From the NCBI RefSeq assembly GCF_000203815.1, contig NW_004457735.1, positions 1,922,001 to 1,986,000 on the forward strand: a stretch of DNA of 64,000 nucleotides, read 5' to 3'. How positions within the stretch are numbered: position 1 is the first letter of the stretch; every line of letters begins with the position of its first letter. The stretch is from Cavenderia fasciculata. Taxonomy: Eukaryota; Evosea; Eumycetozoa; Acytosteliales; Cavenderiaceae. The position numbers and the translations under genes were made by a program. This document shows positions 1 to 9,523 of the stretch, piece by piece. Below the pieces are notes generated by a model. It saw nothing but the letters and a program-made list of their open reading frames with translations, was not told where the DNA came from and did no database searches.

Positions 1-349
1 GACCACTCACCCAAGATGCCCAGTTGAAAGTTTTTTTTGTGACTATGCTTTTTATATGCAAAAATCATCATCTTTATTTTTAGAACAAGCAACACATCCA
101 AAACAATCCAACATGGTTGGCACTATACAATAAGATACATGATCAACGTCCATAAACATGTATCATAGACAAACTCCCAGAACAAATTAACTTTAATTCT
201 TCTCGAGATAATCTTTATTTCTTTCTGGTCAATGAAAAAGTATAATTAATAAAACTTTGTATCTTCTGAGTACTACTCTTCCCGATAGGAGAGAACAAGA
301 AAAGAATTACTTTAAAAAAAAATGTATTCTTCATCTTTTCGCCACCTTG

Positions 350-478
350 GTATCACCCACCCAAGTCCATCGTCCTTGGTTTATCAACCCTCATCCACCT
401 TGGTCCTTGGTCTGTCATCCCCCAACCACCTTGGTTCTTGGTCTATCATCCCCAAACACCCTAGTCCCTGGTCTGTAA
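350..478. repeat. Degenerate tandem repeat, about 31 bp, four copies
   Basis: Four imperfect units follow one another, each with a core like CACCTTGGTCCTTGGTCT and starting with ATCNNCCC. Unit lengths are about 31, 34, 31 and 30 bases. The repeat is C-, T- and G-rich in an AT-rich surrounding. A 73-codon open frame across it only reads the repeat and is not called as a gene. Confidence 0.8.
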
Positions 479-686
479 TAACTATATAGATACTTGGTAA
501 ATATATAATTAGTTTGAGAGGTTTATAATAATAATATATATATATATGAATATATAGATAGTAATAATGACTTTAGATTAGATTGTAAATGATTATTAAT
601 TATAGTAATAAAAGAGGAATATAATATAGAATATAGAATGTCTCTTTATTGGATTATTCTAATCCTTTTTATAATTGTTGATCCAG

Positions 687-712
687 ACGACTAACTGACG
701 ATGGTTAGTCGT
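687..712. repeat. Perfect inverted repeat, 9-bp arms
   Basis: ACGACTAAC at 687-695 is matched by GTTAGTCGT at 704-712 with an 8-base loop. It could be a hairpin or a dimeric binding site. No neighbouring gene start explains it. Confidence 0.6.
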
Positions 713-1483
713 TAGTATTTTATCCACAATATTTTACATATTTGACTTGTCCTAACCAGGATTGAGTATATTGAGTTCAATGAGATATGATGAATTAATT
801 TTAAATTCGTCAGAAAAATAATATTGATTTGGCGGGTAAAAGAATTAATAAATAAATAAATAATAAATAAAAAAGGGAGGGAAAAAGAGAGAAAAGAGAG
901 AAAGAAAGAAATAGAAAAATATAGTTTTGGTTGTTTAGACCATGGGAACAGTCCAAAAAAAAAAAAAAAGCCCCCAATGCGATGAAACTCGACTTACATG
1001 GGGCTTACGCACACGAAACGACGGAATGGATGGACGATGATGGACTGGACATGGGACGGACACGGGACAATGGCAACGGGAAATGTATAAAAAGAATAGA
1101 GTAGGAAGAGAGGGAAACCACTTGGGCAAAAGTAATTGAATATCTTTTTTTTTAAAAAAGAAGAAGAAGAGGATTGTAATTGATTGTTGTTGTTATATTA
1201 TTAGTTAATTGTTGTTGGCAGTAATTATTATTATTATTATTTGTGTTGTTGGTTGTTGAAATAATTATTAATATTATTATTACTATTGTTGTTGTATTAT
1301 TATTAGTTATTGTATTATTAAGATGATGTTATTACCAAAAGAGTTGAAGAGAATAATGATGAGTGTACCTATAAAAAGAAAAAAAAGAGTCAGTAAATTA
1401 ATATTAAATTATAAACTTTTGATACGGCGTTAATTGTGTTGATCTACGAATGGTGATTTTTGCTTGGAAACTGGTACTCTTGA

Positions 1484-2505
1484 TCACTGGATTTGGGACG
1501 GGCGACTAGCGGATTGGTGATGAATGAAAGATTGATTGGTGAATGAGGATTGTGGATTGGAGTGAATGGTAAAGATTGTAATATTATGATTATTCTTAGT
1601 TGTAATTGTAATGTTAATATTTGTTGGTGAACAATGAGGGGGTTGCATGTAAATTGAAGAGGTAAAAAAGGAGGAGGAAGAGTTGGATTGTGACATAAAT
1701 AATATATTGTTGTTGTTATTATTATTTAAATTGTTATTATCAAATGTATTCTTGTTATTATTATTTTTTAAGTTATTATTTGTATTTTTGTTTGAATTAT
1801 TATGATTGTTATTGTTGTTTGTATTATTATTATTGTTTGTTTGATTACTGTTTGTATGATTATTGTTTGTTGGATTATTGTTTGTATTATTATTATTGTT
1901 TGCAGATTGTTGAGTGATTTGTGATTGAAGATTGTGGATGGATTGGAGATGAATATATGATTGATGGGTGGTGAGTGGATTGATTGGTGAATATGGATTG
2001 TACATCACTTGAATTAAATGGAATGTACATGTAAAATGAGTGAATAAGTGAGGATGATTCATTGGTATTATTTTTGTTGAGGATGGTGGAATGACTTGGG
2101 AATGTGGATTGTGAGTTGATTTTTGAATGTGGATTGTGGTGAGGATTGTATCATGATTGATTGGTGATGATGATTGTTGTTGTTGTTGTTGTGTTGTTGT
2201 ATGATTTAAATGATTGGTTCCGAAACAGTTGTTGAGAGAATCAAAATAATTGTTGTCAACTTTGGTATCTATAAAAATAAAAGATGAGGAATCAGTTATA
2301 GGTTTAAATTTTCAGAGCTTGTTACCGCGATGTTGTTTTCTATTCTTGAGATGTTGCTAGAGTATCTTGAAAATGGTCTAGTCTTTGATCTTGTTGAATT
2401 GATAGTATTTGATAATAAATATAATGTTGATGATGATGTGGAAGTGTTTGAAGAGTTAAAATTATCAGATGAAAATGGAATAGTTGAAATCAATGATGTT
2501 AAATG
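1484..2505 (-). pseudogene. Asn/Thr/His-rich open frames, probably a decayed repeat gene
   Basis: A long open frame runs from about 2268 to 1484 and encodes a Gln tract followed by an Asn/Thr-rich region, with DNA-level repeats such as GATTGTGGATTGG on the plus strand. Upstream lies a second open piece (about 2505-2326) ending at a plausible donor GTAACA, with an acceptor TTTTATAG at 2269-2270. Joining them at these sites gives the wrong phase and a rapid stop, and neither piece has a good ATG. I therefore read the stretch as a decaying gene, or as open simple sequence, continuing the repeat gene at 2549-3548. No family is recognised. Confidence 0.3.
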
Positions 2506-2548
2506 AATTAATGAAAAATAGTTATTATTATTTGGAATTGATTGATGT

Positions 2549-3548
2549 TTAACATGTTAATGAATGTGTGCTGTTGTTGTTCAATTGAACAAACTCCTCA
2601 TCCTCTACAAGAATGTGGTTGTTGGTTGAATGAGTAAAAAAATCACTAGATTTAAAACATGGAATCGATGATTGATGGTCATTACAATATGAAACTGAGA
2701 TTGTATTGCTGCTGTTTAATTGAACAGACTCCTCCTCCTCCTCCTCCTCCTCCTCTAAAATATTATGGTTTTTGGTTGAATAATTTGAGATAAACAAAAC
2801 ATGGCTTGAGTTAAATTGAATATTGTGTGAAAAGGATGGAACACTACTAAGTGGCAATGGATAGTTGATGGAAATTAATTGATGTTCAACATGGTTGAAA
2901 CATGAGATTGTGTTGTTCAACTGAAAAAAACCCTCCTCCCTCCTCCTCCTCCTCCTCTATGTTGGTTGTTGAAAGGTTTGAAAATAATGGTGATTGACAA
3001 AGAGTTAAAATATCACTTGAATTAAAACATGGAATAGATGATTGATGGTCATTTAAGAATGTTGTTGATTGATTTAATGGTATCTGTAAATGAGATTGAG
3101 ACAAAACAAATGAATTAAAAGGAATTGGCATGGATAAATAATTATTATTATTATGGTCGTTGTTGATTGGAATAAATGTATGATTTGATGATGGTAAATG
3201 ACATTGAGAAACAATATGGTCTGAATTAAATTGTTGAGTAGTTTGTGAAATAGATGGATAGATATTGTTATTTTTATTGTTTTTGTTGTTTTTGTTGTTG
3301 TTGTTGAAAAGGATGAATGGAAGATCAAAATGGTTAAAAGATGAGGACAAAGAAATGGATGATTGATGGATCATAGACAAAGAAATATTTTTATTATAGA
3401 TGACATTTGATTGTTCAACCTGGTTGAACAATGAAAAGGATGATGACAATGAGTTGGTGTCGTAAACAAAGACATAGTGGTAATTGCAATTGGCAAAAAC
3501 AGATGATGTAAGGATGCACAAAATAAAGATGATAATTAATGGGTTCAT
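2549..3548 (-). pseudogene. Secreted repeat protein with Glu runs, frame-broken
   Basis: The frame starting at ATG 3548 opens with a clear signal peptide (MNPLIIIFILCILTSSVFA) and encodes a Ser/Asn-rich protein of 220 residues ending at 2886. It contains the unit NDHQSSIPCF followed by SSD, then a Glu run and a (S)VQLN-like end. The same unit recurs twice more in the next frame (2920-2549), again with poly-Glu and SVQLN. The two frames are joined through a purine run at about 2921-2955, where the register changes from Glu codons to the frame that continues the repeats. The next repeat copy ends at a TAA where the other copies have GAA. So one ancestral gene of about 330 codons appears to be interrupted by one register shift, unless the assembly slipped in the purine run. 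The function is unknown. Confidence 0.45.
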
Positions 3549-3740
3549 AATTGAATTGAATGAATGTAAAATAAGATTTGATTGTTGATTGTAGATAGGT
3601 AGTAGTAATAATTGTGTTGTTGTAAGACTTTTGATAGATTATGGTAGTAGAAATGTAAAAAAAAAAAAAAAAGAGAGAAATGGTTAATATAAAGTTAAAA
3701 GAGTGAATTACGAAAGGAAAATAAAATTAATTAAATCAAA

Positions 3741-3761
3741 AGTGTGGGTAGTGTGGGGGTT
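3741..3761 (+). promoter_or_regulatory. GT-rich G-box-like element
   Basis: Two direct copies of AGTGTGGG lie side by side upstream of the minus-strand secreted gene at 3548. In Dictyostelium, G-box factor binds GT-rich elements of the TGGGTGTG type in developmental promoters. That this is such a site is inferred from base composition only. Confidence 0.35.
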
Positions 3762-3851
3762 TATATATCTGTTGATGATAAAAACTCATTGCTTTAATAT
3801 ACGAGTGTGTGAACGAGTCTGCTAAAAAAGGAAAACTCAACCATACTTGAG

Positions 3852-3861
3852 TTGGCGCCAA
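3852..3861. promoter_or_regulatory. E2F-like palindrome TTGGCGCCAA
   Basis: This is a perfect 10-bp palindrome containing the GGCGCC core typical of E2F/DP sites, followed by AAA. It sits in the roughly 380-bp gap between two minus-strand genes. Just before it is another inverted repeat (AACTCAA, then TTGAGTT). Function is inferred from the motif alone. Confidence 0.35.
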
Positions 3862-3928
3862 AAATTCAATCGCAATCCAATCCTAGCTATTAAATTTGAT
3901 TTGATTTATTGACATGTTAATTTTTTTT

Positions 3929-4668
3929 TTAATCTTGGAATTTAGTGTAAAAAGCAAATTGTTGAAGACCAGCACATTCACCTACACAGAGTGGTTGGAT
4001 TCTTTTCCAAACATGATTGTATTTTGTATCGAAATCCTCGACATTGTCAAATTCTATAAATTCCATTTGATCCATGATCTGCATCTTGATGAGGTCAACC
4101 AAAGGTGGGTGAATGTATTTGTTGACACCCATCTGGAAGGCCAAAAGTGTTATCATCAACACGGCTCTTCTCATCTCCTCTGCCCATTGCTGGTGTACCT
4201 TCCAATAGGGCAGTGCCATCTTGCCTAGCTTATCAATTGCCATCTCCAAACTCTCTGCTTGTTTCATGATTTTTATCCATTGTTTCTTGGGAAATTTCGC
4301 ACGATTGTTTTGTACAATGTGTATGGCCATGGTCAGTTTGCTGAGCAAACCGAGACGGCTGACAGTTTGCTCTGTTTGAGGGTACCGGGTTCTGGTGTAT
4401 TTACAGATACTGTTGGTCATGAGATAAGTTGTCATGGCATCCTTGTCCCATACAATATTTAATTGTTCGTCTACATGGACACGATAGCTTTGATTGGTGT
4501 TGAGCAACATGCCTGTCAAGTAGGGATTGATACGTGGTATAGTCGTGTCTCTGTCCACTTTGATGAGCATATCTTTGATAATGTCGGCGGTATGTTTTCC
4601 AGGTGCAAAATCGGTTTTTCCAAATGTTTGGGCCGAGCAGACAAGCACCAACAAAATGGTGCTGTACT
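3929..4668 (-). CDS. Unknown protein, possibly secreted; 5' end unresolved
   Basis: An intact frame of about 245 codons starts with a hydrophobic stretch (TILLVLVCSAQTFGK) that resembles a signal peptide with an Ala-Gln cleavage site. The remainder is mixed helical sequence with Trp-rich and charged segments and ends in LQQFAFYTKFQD. No in-frame ATG precedes the hydrophobic segment; an in-frame TAG lies just upstream, and the first in-frame Met comes about 29 residues into the frame. Either the start lies in an upstream exon (ATAG and ACAG acceptors are present near 4668, and an open piece at about 4740-4967 ends at a GTAAAG donor) or the start was lost. I recognise no family. Confidence 0.55.
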
Positions 4669-5031
4669 ATGGTGCCAATAAATAACGAACCGTTTCGAAA
4701 AGGTCACACAGTATTGCAAAATTGGTCACAAAGTCTTTACTCGTATCTCCAGAAATAATAAAGATTCTCTTGTTTGTCAATTGACCAAGATTCTCTTTGA
4801 AAATGAGTATAGATGTTTAAAGTCTGACTAGCACCCAAATTGGACAAAGCCCGATCTTCAAAAAAAAAAGAATAAACTATAAATCCCTCGTCTACTGAAT
4901 TTTTTGAATAAATAATTTTTATTATACCATTGGGTAAATTACAAGATTGGTGTTGGGTTATGTACAATCCTACTATAGGTTATCGTAGTTTTGTATTATT
5001 ATTATTGTTATTATTATTATTGTTATTATTA

Positions 5032-8000
5032 TTATGTGGCCTGTGGTGGTGGAGTTTGAGGTAATGGTCTACCCCTGTTGGTTGTTGTTGTTGTGGGAGC
5101 AGCTATTGGAGTTGGTGGTAATTCTCTACCACCTGCTGCTACTGATGGAATTGATTGAGGAAGTGGTAATGGTCTACCTCTATTTGGATTAGAGTTTGGA
5201 ATCGTTGTTTTGAGATTGTTATTGTTATTGTCATTATTATTATTATTATTATTATCTACATTGGTGTTATCATTATTATTATTAGTATTGTTTGTTGGTT
5301 TGGATGGTGTTGGCGGTGTTGGTAATGGTACAGTATCTTCGGTTCTTGTGGTGCGAGGAGGTAATGGTTTCTTTGATGGTTCGGTTGCACCGTTTACTCC
5401 TCCTCCACTATTTCTCTTTACCACTTGTTGATCTGGTTGTTGAGCTGAAGAGATTGATTCAACCTGGATTGCTTGTCCTCCTGGTTGTTGGTGTTGTTGT
5501 CCAGTTCCACTATTTCTTTTTTCAATCGCAGTGTTGTTTGTTGTTGCCAAGTCTTGGGATTGAGCTACAGATGATATGGGTGGTTTAGGTGCAATAACCA
5601 TCTTTTTTAAAACTATAGTCGATGGTTGTGGTGGCAATAGAGGCATTTTTGGTGGTGTATTTGTTGTTGTTGGTTGTTCAGTTTTGGTATTATAATGTAC
5701 ATTGAGATTGGAAACTGAATCTTTACGTGGTGGAGGTGCAGGTTTGGAAACAGGTTGTTTAGTGACAACTGGTTGTTGTTGTTGTTCAGTGGTGTTGATG
5801 ATATTTGGGAGTGGTGGTTGTGATCCTGCTCTAGAGTTTCTTCTTGGTGGAGGTGGTGGTGGTGGTTGGTCATCTACTACAATTGTATTGTTAGGGTTAC
5901 TGCTTCCCGATACAATAGTATTTGATCTAGTGGGAGCTGGTGGAGTAGGTGTGAGTACAATATCACTATTTCTTTCCCTCTTGGCTGTTGTTGATGCCAT
6001 TGGAGGTGGTGCAACATTGATACTACCTGTACTCGCACTATGACCATGCTTTACATTCATCATCATTGGTAATGGAATTCGTGTAGTATTATTTACATTA
6101 TTATTATTATTAGTATTATTAGTTGAACCATTATGATTGGGAGGTGAGATATTATTATTACTACCGCTATTGCTATTGGTTGGTTTTAATAAATATGGTG
6201 GAAGAGTTTGAGAAGAACCAGCAGCCAAAGAAGGTAATGTAACACCTCCTTTTGCCTTGTGAACAAGGAATGGTTCAGATTGAGTTCTTGAATAATCGTG
6301 TACACCACCATTGTTCTTGCTGTCCTTTTCTTTTTCTTTTTCTTTTTCCTTTTCCTTTTTCATTGTTTTATATTGGTCTGATGGTTTGATGGCCAATTTC
6401 AAACGACGTAAAGTACCTCCAAATGATTGATGGTTGGATGGTGATCCTCCTCCTCCTCCACCTTCACTCGGCGCAGTCGAATCTTCAACATGTCTATGTT
6501 GCATAGAATTGTCTGGAGATGTTGGAACTAGAGTGGCTGAAGAGTTTGATCTCTTTTTGTTTAGATCAAGTATTGAAATACCAAATTTAGTTTGATTCTT
6601 TGCCATTTGTGGTGAGGAGGAGGAATGACTAGAAGATAAAGGATGACCCATCACCATTGAGAATGGGATGCCACCAGACCCACTAGATACCGATGAACTT
6701 CGCTCCTTTTCCTTTTCACCCAAAGCAATATAATCAAAACAAAAGAGACATACTCTGACAGGCTTACTCTTCTTGACATGTTGTATCAACTTTTTACCAG
6801 GACTACAACTTCCACAAACCACCTTACCACAATTTCTACAATGATGTCTACGATTGATAATTGTAAATTGGTCATTACAAAACATACATCTCGATGCTTC
6901 TTTATCTGGTACCCAAACTGCTACCTCTGATCCTTCTAAATCATGTGATACATTTTCATCAACTAAATTAAAAGAATGAAAGAATAATTAATATTAATAT
7001 TCTTATTATCCTTATTATCATATTATTCATTTTGCATACTAATTTTTAAAGATAATAATTTAAAATCTTGAAACCAATTTGTTTTCTCTTTTTGAGTTTC
7101 AGAATAAACTGTAAATGATTTCTCTGTTGAACTAATGATTTGAAAGGCATTCTTTTGGGAATCCTTGTCTTTGAGATCTTTGATTTTGACGTCGTTGAGT
7201 AACATCATTCTGTGAAAGGTGTAGGATGTACCAGATGGAGTATTGACAGCTGCATAGGCTGGATTTGGTTGTTGTGCATTGACATTGGTGGTGGTTGCAT
7301 AAATCAGCGCATCAGAGAATAAAAAAAACCATCTTGGTTTTGGTACCTTTCTACATACTTTCATCATTTGTCCTTCTCTTACAAAATATCTAGATTCTGA
7401 TACAATCTAAAAAACAAATAATAATAATAAGAAAGAAAGGTTAAAAAGACAGAACAAAATTTTGTCAATAATTATACTTTTGTTTGTCTCTACATACTCT
7501 TGCAGGAGCACCAATTAAACTATTTTGAATCTTTTCCACTTTTAATTTGTTTTCTTGTTTTCTAATTTCTTCATTTACACATTTAGTGATTGATGCAATC
7601 ATATTTAATGCATTAAAGATATCCGAGTAATCTGGATGATCCTTTTCGGTCACTTCCAACAGTTCATTTAATAATAATTTATATCTTGGCATTCTTTGTA
7701 TTGGTGTAATCTAAATATAAATAGAATATATTAATATTAATCACAAACAACTATAAATATATATCTCCATATTTATCATACCAAATAAGATTGTAAATCC
7801 AATCTATTTCCTTTTTGAGTTTCTCTAACTTGAGCGATAAATGTTACAAAACTTGGTTTCTTTTCCAATAGTTTAGAGATGAGTTCCAATGCATCACCGT
7901 GATTCTTTCCATATTCAATGTAGAGATCATTGATTCGATCTCTTTTACTGAGGAATGGTAGTGCTACATTTTCAGAACCAGTCTCTGTTATCTCCAACAT

Positions 8001-8595
8001 CTCTGTTACCATTTGTTCAGTTAGATCTTTAATCTTTTCAATGCATGAGAATATCATTGATGAGTATTCAGATTCCAATACTGCTGGTCTATTATTCTTT
8101 AATGGTTCCAAATATAACTATATATTATATTAAAAAAAAAGAGTTGTCAGACACATTTGTGAATAGGTAGGGTTAGGGTTAGGGTTAGTGTATACATACA
8201 GAGATAGCAGAAGAGAGATGCTCAAGATAAGATCGTTCAGTAGCTACAATCTCTCTAACCAACTTATTTCTATGTGTCAATGCTACTCCATTAACAGTGA
8301 ATTCACTACTATTACCTATACTACTGCCACCGTAGAGTGCATCATCAGATGTACCAACACTACTAACATCAACACTATTATCGTAACTATTGGTATTTAA
8401 TTCATCCAATTCATCTATTGGTTGTTGTTCTTGTTGTTGTTGTTGTTGTTGTTCTACTTCTCCTTCTCCTTCTACTTCTTGTTGTTGATATGATTCATCA
8501 TCCTCTACATATTCATATTCTTGATTCTCCTCTAGTTGTTGTTGGTCATATTCATATTGTTGTTGTTCCTGTTGTTGTTCTTCTACTACATCCAT
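5032..8595 (-). CDS. RhoGEF with DH, PH and FYVE domains (FGD-like)
   Basis: Five exons (8595-8200, 8117-7782, 7710-7498, 7406-7040, 6962-5032) join in frame to give 1,080 residues. After an acidic, Gln-rich N-terminus (1-105) comes a DH domain (about 108-305, starting LVREIVATERSYLEHL and including ITPIQRMPRYKLLL, the conserved DH helix). A PH domain follows (about 320-437) and then a FYVE zinc finger (about 452-515) with the WxxD motif (WVPD) and the RRHHCRNCG phosphoinositide-binding core. The C-terminal 550 residues are Pro-, Asn- and Ser-rich with Pro runs like SH3 or profilin ligands. The DH-PH-FYVE order is that of FGD-type exchange factors for Cdc42/Rac. PI3P-directed GTPase activation on endosomes is inferred from the FYVE core. 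Intron 1 carries a telomere-like repeat. Confidence 0.93.
8168..8188. repeat. Telomere-like TTAGGG repeat inside intron 1
   Basis: About three and a half perfect copies of TTAGGG lie in the intron between the first two exons of the DH-PH-FYVE gene, directly downstream of its GTATGT donor on the transcribed side. D. discoideum is not known to use simple TTAGGG telomeres, so this may be chance or a repair insertion. Confidence 0.8.
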
Positions 8596-8911
8596 ATCTA
8601 TCTAATTGTCGACAAATTTGAATCAATTGATTGTTGTACTATTATTATTATTACTACTACTACTACTACTACTTCTACTACTATTACTTCTACTACTATT
8701 ACTATTATTACTACTGACTACTACTACTACTACTACTACTATCTAAACACAACCAACCAATTTAATTCTAATTATAATAATATCCGATTTTATATAATTT
8801 ATAAAAAATGTGCACAATGGTAACTGCTTGCTATTCCTTCGGATTCCAACCCTCACTCACTCTTCTTCTTCTTTCTTCTATATGACTCTATCTATCTTTC
8901 TTTCTTTCTTC

Positions 8912-8945
<34 letters not shown>

Positions 8946-9523
8946 ATTAATAGTACAACAAATAAATATATAGTAGTAGAAAAATAAATGATGTCAGTCT
9001 AATATAATTTAAACTCTACTACTAATGAGTTAACGATAAATAAATTAAATGAATGTTTACTTTTTTAAAAACAAAAAGAAAAACAATGAATAACAATGGG
9101 GGAATATAATTTATATCTATTTAAAAAAATCTAAGCTACCCCTCGACGATTGTGTGAGTGTGAGTGTGGTTAAAGTTGGGTTGTTTCTACTTGCATTGTC
9201 TTTTTCTTCTCTAATCTAAGTAAAGTTGTTATTTAACTATAGATAGAGGCAAAATATAAATAATTATATTTAAATAAATTGGGATAGATACCAAATTTTG
9301 ATGATGGTATCTAGATATCCCAATGACATATATCTTTTGAAAAATCAATTTATTTGTGAACTTTGCCCCATAGATATTTGTTTTCATGATGTCAACAAAA
9401 ATAATATTTGTTGTTGTTTATTTATTTGATTTATTGATAAACTTCCATAATATTATGATATAAATGGCAAATGTACCAATATTCCCTATTTGATTGATTA
9501 TTCGATTACTATTATTATTATTA
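8596..9523. other. Intergenic region with CTTT microsatellite
   Basis: The stretch between the RhoGEF start and the 3' end of the J-domain/chromodomain gene holds trinucleotide ACT repeats (8640-8745), a CTTT microsatellite (about 8894-8944) and a GTGTGAGTGTGAGTGTGG element (about 9151-9170). No gene is seen. Confidence 0.7.

Larger units (their letters stand above)
1..1483. other. Gene-free left flank
   Basis: No convincing gene is seen. The stretch holds a 31-bp tandem repeat, a perfect hairpin and AT-rich simple sequence. A short GC-richer patch at about 985-1080 carries an open frame on the minus strand, but that frame contains an A-run and has no recognisable protein features. A TATAAAAAG string at about 1085 could be a promoter element, but no gene starts downstream of it on the plus strand. 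Confidence 0.6.

Noticed and set aside
257-478. 73-codon plus-strand frame in the left flank
   Set aside because: It is a read-through of the 31-bp tandem repeat, with no conserved protein feature.
935-1129. Minus-strand frame over a GC-richer patch
   Set aside because: It contains an A-run giving poly-Phe and has no homology or splice context.
4737-4967. Possible upstream exon for the gene at 3929-4668
   Set aside because: One donor/acceptor pair keeps frame with the downstream exon, but no ATG exists upstream, so it is mentioned only as a possibility.
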